A stretch of DNA of 64,000 bases from Clostridiales bacterium (GCA_012839095.1 DUOA01000127.1:1-64000), one strand, 5' to 3'; shown: positions 27,437 to 38,630, counted from the first letter of the stretch. The notes: generated by a model from the letters alone, not told the origin. Translations and numbers: made by a program.

Positions 27437-28890
27437 GACAGTACAATAAACTGATATTTGAGTGTTCCAGTGCCGGAAGGAAGGCATACAGTCTTCCGCC
27501 TGCTGATGTGCCTTCATCTGAGCTTCCGCTTTCACTGATACGTTCTGAACACGCTGAACTGCCTGAAGTCAGCGAGGTGGATGTAATAAGGCATTATACA
27601 AATCTCTCCCAGAAGAACTATGCTGTGGATCTGGGAATCTATCCCCTGGGTTCCTGCACCATGAAATACAATCCCAAAATAAATGAAGAAGCAGCAAGAC
27701 TGCCGGGTTTTTCCGAAATTCATCCCTGCCAGCCTGCAGAGACAGTTCAGGGAGCCTTACAGTTGATGGCTGAGCTTGAAGAGATGCTTTGTGAGATCAC
27801 CGGTATGTCTGCTTTCACTATGCAGCCTTCTGCCGGAGCACAAGGTGAGACATTGGGTCTTATGATAATAAAGGCTTATCATAGGCAGCGGGGGGAAGAA
27901 AAGAGAAGAAAGATCATAATCCCCGACTCTGCCCATGGCACCAATCCTGCTACTGCAGGCATGCTTGGTATGGAAGTGGTGGAGGTTAAGTCTGATTCTG
28001 ACGGGGGAGTGGATCTTGATGATCTGAGAAAGGTCCTGAGCGATGAAATAGCAGGTCTGATGCTCACAAACCCCAGTACCTTGGGTTTATTTGAAACAAA
28101 CATTGTTGAAATCGCTGATATGGTGCATGAAGCAGGCGGCTTGCTGTACTACGACGGTGCCAACGCCAATGCCATTATGGGTATAACCCGTCCCGGTGAC
28201 ATGGGTTTTGATGTGCTGCATCTGAACCTTCACAAAACCTTTTCCACGCCCCATGGCGGAGGAGGTCCGGGTGCCGGTCCTGTCGGTGTTGCGCCGCATC
28301 TCGTCGATTTTCTGCCTGTACCTGTTATTATCAAAAAACAAGGTAATTATGAATTGGATTATGACAGGCCGTTGTCGGTAGGAAAGGTCAAGTCATTTTA
28401 CGGAAACTTTGGTGTCTTGGTACGTGCATACACCTATATAAAAACAATGGGGGCACAGGGATTGAAACGAGTGAGTGAAATGGCTGTGTTAAATGCCAAT
28501 TATATGAAGGAAGAGTTAAAGGAATTTTATGAACTGCCCTTTTCACAAACCTGTATGCATGAGTTTGTCTTAAGTCACTTGAAAAACAATCCCTACGGAA
28601 TCACTACTAAACAAATAGCCAAACGATTGCTTGATTTTGGCATGCATCCGCCTACCATCTATTTTCCTCTGATAGTTGAGGAAGCCCTGATGATAGAACC
28701 AACAGAAACGGAAAGCCTGGAATCCATAAATGAATATATCTCTGCATTAATCACAATAGCCCAGGAAGCGATAACAAATCCTGAAATTATTAAAACAGCA
28801 CCTCATACTACCCCGGTGAAGTTGTTGGATGAAGTTCAGGCAGCCAGAAATCCAATAGTAAAATGGCAGAAGGAAGAAAAAAAGGGCTGA
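27433..28890 (+). CDS. gcvPB: Glycine dehydrogenase (decarboxylating) subunit 2
   Basis: Catalytic half of the P protein: decarboxylates glycine and passes aminomethyl to GcvH. 485 residues with the PLP-binding Lys268 in [30 protein letters not shown] and [12 protein letters not shown]. No lipoamide dehydrogenase (gcvL) gene is adjacent, so that subunit must come from elsewhere. Confidence 0.97.
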   Translation: MRQYNKLIFECSSAGRKAYSLPPADVPSSELPLSLIRSEHAELPEVSEVDVIRHYTNLSQKNYAVDLGIYPLGSCTMKYNPKINEEAARLPGFSEIHPCQPAETVQGALQLMAELEEMLCEITGMSAFTMQPSAGAQGETLGLMIIKAYHRQRGEEKRRKIIIPDSAHGTNPATAGMLGMEVVEVKSDSDGGVDLDDLRKVLSDEIAGLMLTNPSTLGLFETNIVEIADMVHEAGGLLYYDGANANAIMGITRPGDMGFDVLHLNLHKTFSTPHGGGGPGAGPVGVAPHLVDFLPVPVIIKKQGNYELDYDRPLSVGKVKSFYGNFGVLVRAYTYIKTMGAQGLKRVSEMAVLNANYMKEELKEFYELPFSQTCMHEFVLSHLKNNPYGITTKQIAKRLLDFGMHPPTIYFPLIVEEALMIEPTETESLESINEYISALITIAQEAITNPEIIKTAPHTTPVKLLDEVQAARNPIVKWQKEEKKG

Positions 28891-29041
28891 AGGATCTTTT
28901 AATATTCTGACAAAGGCAGGATATTATCTTCCTAGTGGTATTTCATAGGTGAGTGAACCATTTGGACGAATGATTTCTTATACTCCCGCATAGGATGCAG
29001 TGTAGAATGACAGACCACAGTCAGAATAAGGAGCTAGGCAT

Positions 29042-30469
29042 ATGAAAATTCCAAACCTGGAACATCTTAGCTATCTTGCCTTATGTGCACTAAGCGATGG
29101 AGTTATTATAATCAACCGCTGCGGCCGGGTATTGTTTATGAACCAGGCCGCTCAACAACTAACCGGAAGTGAAATCAAGGAACCTGGCATTTCTTTGGAT
29201 GAAGTTTTTTTTGCCTATATGAAAGACAGCGGACAAAGGTATTCTCCTCCACTGGAGGGAAATATCGATACGCTTGTGCTGCCTGATTATCTGCTTCTGT
29301 CAAACATAAAAACTGCAGCAAAGATCTATATCAGCGGGAAGTTATCTTCATACAGCGATGCGGACGGTGCTTTCTGCGGATTTGTTCTGATGATTCAGGA
29401 TATATCCCATCTTAAGCAGAGAGAGATTGAAGCTGCATACAATTGCTTTAACGACTCACTTACAGAGCTGTATAATCGTTCTTTTTTTGAAGCCGAAATG
29501 AAACGCCTGAGCAGTAGCCGTATGCTGCCTCTGTCTGTCATTGTAGGGGATGCAAATGGATTGAAGCTGGTGAATGATGCCTTCGGTCACAGTGAGGGAG
29601 ATAAGCTGCTCAAGAGAATAGCTGATATTATGCGCTCGGTTTGCAGAAAGGAGGATATCCTTGCCAGGACAGGCGGTGATGAGTTCGCCATTCTCCTGCC
29701 CCAGGTAGGGGCGGACGGAGCAGAGCTTATTGTGAAGAGAATTCGTGAAACCTGCCGCCGGGTTGATTCATTCCCCATACCTGTGAGTATTTCACTTGGA
29801 GCCGCTACCAGGGAAAGTCCGGATACTGACATTTGGTCCATTTACAGGTTGGCAGAAGAAAGAATGTATCAAGCTAAGATGAAGGAAGGCCGCATAATAC
29901 GGAGCGAAATTATAGATTCCATTTGTAAATCCCTGGAGGATCATGCAGAAGAAACACAGGCGCACGGCAATCGCATAAAGGATTTGGCATTAAGACTGGC
30001 TGACCGAATCGGACTGAGTGAATATGAACGAAGCCAGCTGGAGTTATTGGCAATGATCCATGATATCGGCAAAATCGCAATCCCCCGTTCAATTCTGTCC
30101 AAGCCTGATAAGCTTGATCTTGACGAATGGTCAATTATACGAAAACATTCAGAAATTGGCTACCGCATTGCTGCCTATTCACCTGAGCTGGCTTTTCTGG
30201 CCGATGCTATCCTGAGTCATCACGAGCGCTGGGACGGGAAAGGTTATCCTCAGGGGCTCATTGGCAGGCAGATTCCTTTGGTTTCGAGAATCATAGCCAT
30301 AATTGATGCCTATGATATTCTGACCCATGGAAGGCCTTACAGAAAACCATCCGCGCCGGAAATAGCCCTGAAAGAAATAGAAGGCAATGCAGGAACCCAA
30401 TTCGATAACGAGCTGGTTACGCAATTTATTACAATGATGATAGAGGATGTTTTGGAGCAAGCCCTTTAA
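29042..30469 (+). CDS. PAS-GGDEF-HD-GYP cyclic-di-GMP turnover protein
   Basis: 475 residues without TM segments. N-terminal PAS-like sensor (about 8-130), GGDEF domain (about 140-290) with intact GGDEF at 211-215 and an inhibitory-site RxxD (RKED) five residues before it, then an HD-GYP domain with HDIGK (340-344), KHSEIGY, HHE (393-395) and GYP. Both the cyclase and the phosphodiesterase motifs are complete, so it could make and break c-di-GMP in response to a small ligand or redox signal at the PAS domain. GGAGCTAGG precedes the ATG. The pilus ATPase at 52128 has c-di-GMP-type repeats. Confidence 0.92.
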   Translation: MKIPNLEHLSYLALCALSDGVIIINRCGRVLFMNQAAQQLTGSEIKEPGISLDEVFFAYMKDSGQRYSPPLEGNIDTLVLPDYLLLSNIKTAAKIYISGKLSSYSDADGAFCGFVLMIQDISHLKQREIEAAYNCFNDSLTELYNRSFFEAEMKRLSSSRMLPLSVIVGDANGLKLVNDAFGHSEGDKLLKRIADIMRSVCRKEDILARTGGDEFAILLPQVGADGAELIVKRIRETCRRVDSFPIPVSISLGAATRESPDTDIWSIYRLAEERMYQAKMKEGRIIRSEIIDSICKSLEDHAEETQAHGNRIKDLALRLADRIGLSEYERSQLELLAMIHDIGKIAIPRSILSKPDKLDLDEWSIIRKHSEIGYRIAAYSPELAFLADAILSHHERWDGKGYPQGLIGRQIPLVSRIIAIIDAYDILTHGRPYRKPSAPEIALKEIEGNAGTQFDNELVTQFITMMIEDVLEQAL

Positions 30470-30513
30470 GCTTGTTTGCGTCTACATAAGATTTACAGGA
30501 GAGTGGGAATAAG

Positions 30514-31632
30514 GTGTCCGAAGATAAGCTGTACTGGATATGGCTGAGCAGTATACCAGGAATTGGAGCAAGACGTTTTTATAAGCTGATGGAATACTAT
30601 GAAAACCCGCAGCGTCTGTACTACGCTTCAGAAGTAGATTTGAAAGCCGCTGCCGGTATTCTGGGAGAAAAGACCGCAGATCAGCTGCTTAAGGCCAGAT
30701 GTGATGAAAATCTTGAAGTGGCCCGGACCCTGATGGAGAGTTCTGATTTGGAAATTCTGACTCTTCTCAGCCCCTCCTACCCGCCGCTCTTAAAATCCAT
30801 CTACGATCCTCCTCCTGTATTATACTGCAGGGGAAGGCCGCTGCTTTGCAAGCAGCATTCAATAGCTGTTGTAGGTTCACGTCGATCTTCGGAATACGGA
30901 AGGACAGCTGCAAGAAAAATATCCTGCAGGCTGGCGCAGGCAGGAGTGACTATTGTCAGCGGAATGGCACGGGGTATCGACACTATGGCGCATAAAGGAG
31001 CTCTGGAAGCAGAGGCTGGTTATACAATAGCTGTTCTGGGCAGCGGAGTGGATTACGTATACCCGGCTGAAAATGCAGCACTTTATCGTTCCATATGCGA
31101 TCAGGGCACAATAATGAGCGAATATCCACCGGGCACCATACCTTCCCCGGGTAATTTTCCTGCCAGGAATCGAATTGTGAGCGGATTGTCTCACGGAGTT
31201 CTGGTGGTGGAAGCCGGCACAAGAAGCGGTGCCCTTATAACCGTAGACTGTGCCCTGGAGCAGGGGAGAGAGGTGTATGCACTGCCGGGCAATATCAGCA
31301 GTCCATTCAGCCAGGGAACCAATAAGCTTTTAAAGGAAGGAGCGAAAATGATCACCTCTGCAGAGGATATATTGGAGGATTTGGAAGGTACACTCGCTTT
31401 TCCGTCCATGGCCATGCTTCAGTCCGAGCCTGAACGACAGGCTCCCGTTCTTGATTTTTTCGAATCCCTGGTGTATAATGCTTTGGAAGATGGGGAGAAG
31501 GGATTGGAAGAATTAATTCATATCACGCAGATGCCTGCAGGTCAATTAAATGGAGTCCTGACCCTCATGGAAATTAGGGGAATAATAAGACAATTGCCCG
31601 GCAAAATATTTATGAAGCAGTGGAAGACATAA
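30514..31632 (+). CDS. dprA: DNA-processing protein DprA
   Basis: Loads RecA onto incoming single-stranded DNA during transformation; conserved also in species not known to be competent. 372 residues: N-terminal helix-hairpin region (WLSSIPGIGARRFYKLMEYY), Rossmann-like core with SRRSSEYGRTAARK, SGMARGIDTMAHKGAL and VVEAGTRSGALIT, and a C-terminal winged helix. GTG start after AGGAGAGTGGG. Sits upstream of topA as in most Clostridia and Bacilli. Confidence 0.95.
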   Translation: MSEDKLYWIWLSSIPGIGARRFYKLMEYYENPQRLYYASEVDLKAAAGILGEKTADQLLKARCDENLEVARTLMESSDLEILTLLSPSYPPLLKSIYDPPPVLYCRGRPLLCKQHSIAVVGSRRSSEYGRTAARKISCRLAQAGVTIVSGMARGIDTMAHKGALEAEAGYTIAVLGSGVDYVYPAENAALYRSICDQGTIMSEYPPGTIPSPGNFPARNRIVSGLSHGVLVVEAGTRSGALITVDCALEQGREVYALPGNISSPFSQGTNKLLKEGAKMITSAEDILEDLEGTLAFPSMAMLQSEPERQAPVLDFFESLVYNALEDGEKGLEELIHITQMPAGQLNGVLTLMEIRGIIRQLPGKIFMKQWKT

Positions 31633-31647
31633 CATGGAGGATATTAA

Positions 31648-33795
31648 ATGGCACAAAAACTGGTCATAGTGGAATCACCTGCCAAAGCCAAGACCGTTAA
31701 AAAATTTTTAGGCAGAGGGTATACAGTTGAGGCATCCATGGGACATGTAAGAGATTTGCCTAAAAGTCAGCTGGGTGTTGATCCGGAAAATCAATTTGAA
31801 CCGAAATACATAACTATCAGAGGTAAAGGAGAGCTGCTGGCAAAACTGAGAAAGGCAGCAAAAGGGACAGACAAAATTTTTCTGGCAACCGACCCGGACA
31901 GAGAAGGCGAGGCCATATCGTGGCACTTGGCTCATGTTTTGAATATAGATGAAGATACACCATGCCGTATTGTATTTAACGAGATTACCGAACAGGCTGT
32001 CAAGAATGCGATAAAGAACCCCCGGACCATTAACCGGAATCTGGTGGACGCACAACAGGCACGCAGGATACTGGACAGGGTTGTAGGATATAAAATCAGT
32101 CCTCTGCTTTGGCGCAAGGTGCGTAAGGGGCTCAGTGCCGGACGGGTACAATCAGTTGCCACACGCATGATTTGTGACAGAGAAAAAGAAATTCAGGATT
32201 TCAAGCCAGAAGAGTACTGGACACTAAAGGGAGATTTTCTTCCTCTTTCACCGGAAAACCATGACACAACCCGCAAAAATGCAAAGAACAGTCAGTCAGG
32301 CAAGGAGGTTCAAGTCTTTGAAGCCTCCTTGTATGGATTGAAGGACAAAAAGCTGGAACCAAGGTCCAAAGAGGATATGGACCGGATTCTTGCTGATTTG
32401 GAAAAAGCTTCGTTCCGTGTGGTAAAGATACAAAAAGGCCAGAGGAAACGGAAGGCACCTCCGCCCTTTACCACCAGTACCCTGCAACAGGAAGCATCCA
32501 GAAAACTGGGATTCAGCACTAAGAAAACCATGCTGCTGGCCCAGCAGCTGTATGAGGGTGTGGATGTAAAGGGAGAGGGTTCCATTGCTTTGGTAACCTA
32601 TATCCGTACAGATTCCACCCGGGTTTCTTCTGATGCACAAAATGCCTGCAGGTTATTAATTGAGGAAAAATACGGCAGGGACTTCATTCCCGATAAACCA
32701 AATGTATTCAAAGGCAGAAAAAATGCACAGGATGCTCATGAAGCTATTCGTCCCACCTACCTGGAATGGAATCCCGACCGGCTGAAAGATTCGCTTAAAA
32801 GAGATCAACTACGCTTGTATCGTTTGATCTATGAACGTTTCCTGGCCAGTCAAATGAGTCCTGCTGTATATGATGTGATCACCATTCATATTTCAGCCGG
32901 CTACTACATTTTCCGCGCCAATGGCTCCAGGAAAGCATTTACCGGCTATACTGCTGTTTATATGGAAAGCAATGATGAAGGCAGCGATGAGAAGGATGTC
33001 AATCTGCCCCTCCTTAAGGAAGGACAGGAATTGCAGTTAAAGGAATGGAAACCGGAACAGCATTTTACTCAGCCGCCGCCGCGCTATACCGAAGCTTCCC
33101 TGGTGCGTGCTTTGGAAGAGAACGGAATTGGGAGACCGAGTACATATGCTCCTACCATATCCACTATATTGTCCCGCGGTTATATTGAGCGAGAGGCAAA
33201 ATCCCTGCTGCCGACAGAGCTTGGCATTATTGTTAATGAATTAATGATGGAATATTTCCCGAACATAATGGATTTACAGTTTACTGCTGATATGGAGCAA
33301 AAGTTGGATGCGGTGGAAGAGGGTAAAATAGACTGGCGTGATATTCTGAATGATTTTTACGGTCCATTTGAGCAGTATCTGGAGCATGCAGATAAATCCA
33401 TTGAAAAGATTGAAGTTCAGGACGAGGTATCCGATGTGGTTTGCGAAAACTGCGGCAGCAATATGGTAGTCAAGAGCGGACGCTACGGTAAGTTTCTGGC
33501 CTGTCCCAACTTTCCGGAATGCAGGAATACCAAGCCTATCGTGGAGGAAGTGGATGCAGACTGCCCCAAATGCGGCGGTTCAATTGTAGTGCGCAGATCC
33601 AAGCGGGGCAGAAAATTTTATGGCTGCGACAACTATCCCAATTGTGATTTTGTCTCCTGGGACCCGCTGGTTAAGGATAAATGTCCGGATTGCGGCAGTT
33701 ATATGACAAAAAAGAGCACTGCTGCCCAGACAAAAATAGTATGTTCTGATAAAAAATGCGGTTACTCCCGGATAGTAAATGAAGAAAAGGAATAA
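31648..33795 (+). CDS. topA: DNA topoisomerase I
   Basis: Type IA enzyme relaxing negative supercoils. 715 residues: Toprim domain LVIVESPAKAKTVKKFLG with acidic ATDPDREGEAISWHLA, active-site Tyr318 in TYIRTDSTRVSSDA, and three C-terminal zinc-ribbon modules with CxxC pairs (about 590-715). Complete. Confidence 0.98.
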   Translation: MAQKLVIVESPAKAKTVKKFLGRGYTVEASMGHVRDLPKSQLGVDPENQFEPKYITIRGKGELLAKLRKAAKGTDKIFLATDPDREGEAISWHLAHVLNIDEDTPCRIVFNEITEQAVKNAIKNPRTINRNLVDAQQARRILDRVVGYKISPLLWRKVRKGLSAGRVQSVATRMICDREKEIQDFKPEEYWTLKGDFLPLSPENHDTTRKNAKNSQSGKEVQVFEASLYGLKDKKLEPRSKEDMDRILADLEKASFRVVKIQKGQRKRKAPPPFTTSTLQQEASRKLGFSTKKTMLLAQQLYEGVDVKGEGSIALVTYIRTDSTRVSSDAQNACRLLIEEKYGRDFIPDKPNVFKGRKNAQDAHEAIRPTYLEWNPDRLKDSLKRDQLRLYRLIYERFLASQMSPAVYDVITIHISAGYYIFRANGSRKAFTGYTAVYMESNDEGSDEKDVNLPLLKEGQELQLKEWKPEQHFTQPPPRYTEASLVRALEENGIGRPSTYAPTISTILSRGYIEREAKSLLPTELGIIVNELMMEYFPNIMDLQFTADMEQKLDAVEEGKIDWRDILNDFYGPFEQYLEHADKSIEKIEVQDEVSDVVCENCGSNMVVKSGRYGKFLACPNFPECRNTKPIVEEVDADCPKCGGSIVVRRSKRGRKFYGCDNYPNCDFVSWDPLVKDKCPDCGSYMTKKSTAAQTKIVCSDKKCGYSRIVNEEKE

Positions 33796-33822
33796 CATGC
33801 CACTCTTAAAGGATGAAATATA

Positions 33823-35130
33823 ATGAAGGCGACGGTGATAGGTGCCGGGCTGGCCGGCTGCGAGGCTGCCTGGCAGCTGGCTGAACATGGAATAGAGGTC
33901 AGATTGTATGAAATGAGGCCCGGAAAGATGACGCCGGCCCATGAAACTGATAAATTGGCAGAGCTGGTATGCAGTAACTCGTTAAAGTCAGACAGCATGG
34001 ACAATGCTGCCGGGCTGCTGAAAGAAGAAATGCGCAGGATGAATTCCTTGATATTGGAAGCTGCAGACAGGAATCGTGTGCCCGCAGGAAGTGCTCTGGC
34101 AGTGGACAGGGAAGGTTTTTCAACCTATCTGACCAGGAAGATTGAGCAGCATCCCAATATCAGATTAATCCGGCAGGAAGTTACTGACATTCCTGATGAC
34201 AAGGATGAACCGATTATCGTAGCTACGGGTCCTCTGTCATCTTCATCCATTTCTGAAAGCATAGCCAGGTTAATCAGACAGGATTATTTATATTTTTATG
34301 ATGCAGCTGCCCCGATTGTTACCTATGAATCACTTAACTTGGAAAAAGTCTATCGTGCTTCCCGTTATGGAAGGGGAGAGGATGATTATATAAATTGCCC
34401 CTTGTCCAGGGACGAGTATTTGGTCTTTTATCATGAACTTATACATGCTGAGAGAGCTCAAATTAATGAGTTTGAAGACAGCAGAGTCTTTGAGGGCTGC
34501 ATGCCCATAGAAATCATGGCACGCCGAGGTGAGGATACCATTCGATTCGGACCGCTGAAGCCGGTAGGTCTGCCGGATCCCAGAACGGGGAAAGAACCGT
34601 ATGCCGTAGTCCAGCTGCGTCAGGATGATGCCAGGGGCACCCTCTATAATCTTGTCGGCTTTCAGACCAACTTGAAATTTGGGGAGCAGAAACGTGTTTT
34701 TTCATTGATTCCCGGGTTGGAACAGGCTGATTTTGTAAGATACGGAGTAATGCATAGAAATACCTATATCCATTCACCTAAGCTGCTCGATCAATTCTAC
34801 CGACTGAAAAACAATCCCAATATCTTTTTTGCCGGTCAGATTACCGGAGTTGAAGGGTACCTGGAATCTGCATCAAGCGGTTTGCTGGCTGGTTTTAACC
34901 TGGCCCGCGTCATTAAAGGAAAAGAACCGGTTGATTTTACAGATCAAACAGCCATCGGTGCTTTGGCACATTATATATCCGGCACAGTTACGAAGGATTT
35001 TCAGCCTATGAATATAAATTTTGGTATCATTGCACCGCTGGACAGAAAAATCCGCAAGAAAAAAGAACGAAATAGGGAACTGGCTGCAAGAGCTCTGGCA
35101 GTTGTGGAATCAGTACGAAAATATAAGTAA
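33823..35130 (+). CDS. trmFO: Folate-dependent tRNA U54 methyltransferase TrmFO
   Basis: Makes ribothymidine at U54 of tRNA using methylene-tetrahydrofolate and FAD. 435 residues with the FAD-binding VIGAGLAGCEAAWQLAEHG, RPGKMTPAHETDKLAELV, NSLKSD and GQITGVEGYLESASSG. Typical gidA-small family member. In Bacilli xerC often follows; here hslV does. Confidence 0.96.
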   Translation: MKATVIGAGLAGCEAAWQLAEHGIEVRLYEMRPGKMTPAHETDKLAELVCSNSLKSDSMDNAAGLLKEEMRRMNSLILEAADRNRVPAGSALAVDREGFSTYLTRKIEQHPNIRLIRQEVTDIPDDKDEPIIVATGPLSSSSISESIARLIRQDYLYFYDAAAPIVTYESLNLEKVYRASRYGRGEDDYINCPLSRDEYLVFYHELIHAERAQINEFEDSRVFEGCMPIEIMARRGEDTIRFGPLKPVGLPDPRTGKEPYAVVQLRQDDARGTLYNLVGFQTNLKFGEQKRVFSLIPGLEQADFVRYGVMHRNTYIHSPKLLDQFYRLKNNPNIFFAGQITGVEGYLESASSGLLAGFNLARVIKGKEPVDFTDQTAIGALAHYISGTVTKDFQPMNINFGIIAPLDRKIRKKKERNRELAARALAVVESVRKYK

Positions 35131-35178
35131 GGAACCAGCATCATTTTGTCAGAATATACAGAATTGACTCAAATAATG

Positions 35179-35207
35179 TTGAATTGTCTGTATTAATATG
35201 TTAAGAT
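35179..35207 (+). promoter_or_regulatory. Candidate promoter for hslV-hslU-codY
   Basis: TTGAAT (35179-35184), 17-base spacer, TAAGAT (35202-35207). A start near 35214 would exclude the upstream in-frame ATG at 35212, supporting the hslV start at 35242. Confidence 0.5.
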
Positions 35208-35241
35208 TACAATGATTTGTGAAAAAAAAGGAGAAAACTGC

Positions 35242-35772
35242 ATGTTAAGAGGGACTACTATAGTTGCAGTGAGAAGAAATGGAAGTGGAGCCATTGCGGG
35301 TGACGGCCAGGTTACTCTGGGGCAGGCAACCATAATGAAACAAAAGGCACGAAAGGTGCGCCGTCTCTATCATGACAGAGTTCTTACAGGCTTTGCCGGT
35401 TCAGTTGCTGATGCATTTACGCTTAATGAAAGATTTGAAGCAAAACTGGAAGAATACAATGGAAATCTGCAGCGTGCTGCTGTTGAACTGGCAAGGGAGT
35501 GGCGATCCGATAAGGTCCTGCAGAAACTGGAAGCCATGTTGATTGCCATGGACAGGAATAATCTTCTTATGATATCCGGTACTGGTGAGGTAATTGAGCC
35601 CGATGATGACGTAACTGCCATCGGCTCAGGAGGAATGTATGCCATGGCAGCAGCCAAGGCATTGATTGCTCATACTGATATGAAAGCAGCCGATATCGTA
35701 AAAGAGGCATTGACGATCGCCTCTTCTATTTGTGTATATACCAATGATAATATACATGTGGAAGAAATTTAA
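35242..35772 (+). CDS. hslV: ATP-dependent protease peptidase subunit HslV
   Basis: Proteasome-like threonine protease forming a complex with HslU. 176 residues from the ATG at 35242, chosen because AAAAGGAG lies 8 bases upstream. The N-terminus is [14 protein letters not shown]: in HslV the mature protein begins with the catalytic Thr of TTIVAV, so here four residues would have to be removed. ITSGDG-type loop appears as [10 protein letters not shown]. The stop is 17 bases before hslU. Confidence 0.95.
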   Translation: MLRGTTIVAVRRNGSGAIAGDGQVTLGQATIMKQKARKVRRLYHDRVLTGFAGSVADAFTLNERFEAKLEEYNGNLQRAAVELAREWRSDKVLQKLEAMLIAMDRNNLLMISGTGEVIEPDDDVTAIGSGGMYAMAAAKALIAHTDMKAADIVKEALTIASSICVYTNDNIHVEEI

Positions 35773-35789
35773 AGGGGAGGAAGAAAATA

Positions 35790-37181
35790 ATGGATCTGAC
35801 CCCTAAGGCAGTTGTCCGCGAGTTGGACCGCTATATCATAGGACAGGCGGACGCCAAGCGTTCTGTAGCAATTGCTCTACGCAACCGTTACCGCAGAAGC
35901 TTGCTGGATGAAAAACTCAGAGAAGAAATTACACCTAAGAATATTATAATGATAGGACCAACCGGAGTTGGAAAAACGGAAATTGCCCGTCGTCTTGCCA
36001 AACTCGCCCGTGCTCCTTTTGTCAAAGTTGAGGCCACCAAATTCACTGAGGTAGGATACGTAGGGCGGGATGTGGAATCCATTATCCGGGATCTGGTCGA
36101 ATCATCGATTCGTATGGTAAAAAATGAAAAGGTGGAAAGTGTAAAAGAAAAGGCAGCTTTAGCTGCTGAAGAACGACTGTTGGATGTATTGCTGCCTGCC
36201 GGGAAAAAGAAAATATCCAGTCCTTTTGGATTTTTTCAGGATTCTTCCGATGAGCCGGTGGATGGTGAAATTATATCCGCTGAGTCCAGAGAAGAAGCGC
36301 CTCACAGTACCAGAGAAAAATTTCGTCAAAGACTACGCGCCGGAAAACTGGAGGATTCGCTGGTGGAAATTGAGGTGGACGAAAGCAGATATCCCGGTGC
36401 CGGCCTTATTGCCGGAATGGGCAGTGAGGAAATGATGATTCAGATTCAGGATGTCTTCGGCAACCTCTTCCCCAAAAAAACAAAAACAAAAAAGGTAAGT
36501 ATCAAAGAAGCGCGCAGGTTGTTTGAGCAGGAAGAGGCTCAGAAAATAATTGATATGGATGAAGTGATAGACGAGGCTGTCCGTCTGGCGGAACACAGCG
36601 GCATTGTCTTCATCGATGAAATTGACAAGATAGCAGGAAAGGAAATGGCACATGGCCCGGATGTGTCAAGAGAAGGAGTACAGCGTGATATCCTTCCAAT
36701 AGTTGAGGGAACCGTTGTGATGACCAAGTATGGTCCGGTTCGGACGGATTATATATTATTCATTGCAGCAGGCGCATTCCATGTTTCCAAGATATCCGAT
36801 TTGATTCCGGAGCTGCAGGGGAGGTTTCCCATACGAGTGGAGCTGCAAAGCTTATCGGAAGATGATTTTCGGCAGATTCTGGTACAGCCCGAAAATGCCA
36901 TAATAAAACAGCATATTGCACTAATGGCAACAGAAGGAGTCGAGCTGGTATTTACCGATGATGCAATTGAAGAGATTGCAAGAATCGCCTGTATCATGAA
37001 TCAGAACAGTGAAAATATAGGGGCCAGAAGGCTTCATACCGTAATGGAGAAGCTGATTGAGGAGTTGTCCTTTTATGCTGATGAGCTGCATGGACAGACC
37101 ATAACAATCAACCGGGCTTTTGTGAAACAGAAGCTGAATGATGTCATAAAAGAAACGGATTTACACAAATATATACTGTAA
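35790..37181 (+). CDS. hslU: ATP-dependent protease ATPase subunit HslU
   Basis: AAA+ unfoldase that feeds HslV. 463 residues: Walker [16 protein letters not shown] (about 57-71), I domain (about 110-245), Walker [13 protein letters not shown], and the C-terminal YIL tail that docks into HslV (ends DLHKYIL). GGGGAGG precedes the ATG. Confidence 0.97.
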   Translation: MDLTPKAVVRELDRYIIGQADAKRSVAIALRNRYRRSLLDEKLREEITPKNIIMIGPTGVGKTEIARRLAKLARAPFVKVEATKFTEVGYVGRDVESIIRDLVESSIRMVKNEKVESVKEKAALAAEERLLDVLLPAGKKKISSPFGFFQDSSDEPVDGEIISAESREEAPHSTREKFRQRLRAGKLEDSLVEIEVDESRYPGAGLIAGMGSEEMMIQIQDVFGNLFPKKTKTKKVSIKEARRLFEQEEAQKIIDMDEVIDEAVRLAEHSGIVFIDEIDKIAGKEMAHGPDVSREGVQRDILPIVEGTVVMTKYGPVRTDYILFIAAGAFHVSKISDLIPELQGRFPIRVELQSLSEDDFRQILVQPENAIIKQHIALMATEGVELVFTDDAIEEIARIACIMNQNSENIGARRLHTVMEKLIEELSFYADELHGQTITINRAFVKQKLNDVIKETDLHKYIL

Positions 37182-37215
37182 TTGAAATGAACAGAAGATG
37201 AGGAGTGACGTGCCA

Positions 37216-37962
37216 GTGTCCAAAGTATTATTGGAGAACACAAGAAAACTGAACAAAATTCTGCAGGCTTCCGGTCCGGATGGAGTTGTGTTTTCGGATC
37301 TTACCAATATATTAAGCCAGATATTGGACTGCAATGTCTTTGTTGTCAGCAGAAAAGGCCGGATCCTGGGTATGACCCTGACCGATAAAAACAGCAGCCT
37401 GCCTTTTGCCGAAGGTAATACAGGGGAGACAAGGTTTTCGGATCAATACAATGAAGATTTACTGAAGTACAACGAAACCCAGGTTAATATTAACGCAGAC
37501 GGAGAAGCGAGAGTTTTTGTAACTATAATCCCAGTTAGATCCGGTGCAGAGAGATTAGGTACTTTGGTTTTCGAATGCTTTGGGAAGGAAATGACTACGG
37601 AAAGCATGGTCCTGGCGGAATACAGCGCCACCGTTGTCGGAATGGAAATCATGCGATCCAAGACTGAGGAGATTGAAGAACAGGTTCGTAAAAAAGCTGT
37701 GGTACAGATGGCCATCGGCACCTTATCATATTCCGAGCTGGAAGCTGTAGAGCATATTTTCAACGAACTGGATGGCAGCGAAGGTTTACTGGTAGCCAGC
37801 AAAATCGCGGACCGGGTAGGAATTACCCGCTCGGTTATTGTCAATGCTCTGCGTAAGTTTGAAAGTGCCGGTGTTATTGAATCACGTTCTCTGGGTATGA
37901 AGGGCACTCACATAAGAATATTGAATGATGAACTGCTGCCTGAGCTGGAAAAAGTAAAATAA
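37216..37962 (+). CDS. codY: Global nutrient-responsive regulator CodY
   Basis: GTP- and branched-chain-amino-acid-sensing repressor of Firmicutes. About 248 residues: N-terminal GAF domain (1-150), linker helix, C-terminal winged helix with [21 protein letters not shown] prefer the GTG at 37216 since [16 protein letters not shown] matches family N-termini and GAGGAG lies 10 bases upstream; ATG 37198 or GTG 37210 would add up to 6 residues. Position after hslVU is the classic arrangement. Confidence 0.95.
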   Translation: MSKVLLENTRKLNKILQASGPDGVVFSDLTNILSQILDCNVFVVSRKGRILGMTLTDKNSSLPFAEGNTGETRFSDQYNEDLLKYNETQVNINADGEARVFVTIIPVRSGAERLGTLVFECFGKEMTTESMVLAEYSATVVGMEIMRSKTEEIEEQVRKKAVVQMAIGTLSYSELEAVEHIFNELDGSEGLLVASKIADRVGITRSVIVNALRKFESAGVIESRSLGMKGTHIRILNDELLPELEKVK

Positions 37963-37994
37963 AGAGCCGGCATACAAGGGAGAGAGTGTTTTGC

Positions 37995-38435
37995 ATGGTG
38001 AATGAAATGAATCGGATCAAGGAGATGATCAGGGCCAAAGGTTATAAGCTGACACCTCAGCGACGTGCTACCCTGGATGTAATATTGCGCAATGAGGGAA
38101 AACACATGAGTACTGAGGAGGTTTTCCAGGAGGTTAAAAAAACCTGTCCTGAAATTGGTCTGGCCACGGTATACAGGACTATGCTTCTCCTGGAGGAAGC
38201 ACAGATTCTTCAAAGGCACAACTTTGACGATGGAAAAAACAGATATGAGTTGAAACATCCCGATGAAGATCATCACCATTTAATATGCAAAAAGTGTGGT
38301 AAAGTAATAGAGGTAGAAGATGATTTGTTAGAGGATCTGGAAAGTAAAATCCAGGAAAAATATTCATTCCGGATTGAGGAACACAAGGTACAGTTTACCG
38401 GCCTTTGTACAGAGTGTATTGATGGTATTATTTAA
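37995..38435 (+). CDS. Fur-family metal/peroxide-responsive regulator
   Basis: 146 residues: N-terminal winged helix (LTPQRRATLDVILRNE, SAEEV-like region, GLATVYRTMLLLEE), metal site DEDHHHLICKKCGKVIE and C-terminal CTEC, giving the two CxxC pairs of the structural zinc site. From sequence alone Fur, PerR and Zur cannot be separated. The ATG at 37995 is preferred; a GTG at 37986 lies in the ribosome-binding site. Terminator downstream. Confidence 0.9.
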   Translation: MVNEMNRIKEMIRAKGYKLTPQRRATLDVILRNEGKHMSTEEVFQEVKKTCPEIGLATVYRTMLLLEEAQILQRHNFDDGKNRYELKHPDEDHHHLICKKCGKVIEVEDDLLEDLESKIQEKYSFRIEEHKVQFTGLCTECIDGII

Positions 38436-38533
38436 AAACCTATCCACTTCAGTTTAATAGAAAGCAGTATCTGTCAGCAATATTGCATTTGAAAGCAGAA
38501 TCAATATTGAGCAGCTGCAAGCTGTATCCTGGT

Positions 38534-38556
38534 AAGGACGGTTATCCGTCCTTTTT
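38534..38556 (+). terminator. Intrinsic terminator after the Fur-family gene
   Basis: Perfect 8-bp stem AAGGACGG / CCGTCCTT (38534-38541, 38546-38553), 4-base loop, then a T-run. Confidence 0.92.
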
Positions 38557-38630
38557 ATTTGTATTGTCTGGCAGAATATTCAAGGTCAGAGTGAACATAC
38601 TATTATTATACTTTGAGAGGATGATATTTC

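Noticed and set aside
38436-38530. Repeats between the Fur-family gene and the terminator
   Set aside because: AATATTG occurs twice and AGAAAGCAG/GAAAGCAGA are similar, but the copies are too short and irregular to call a repeat array.
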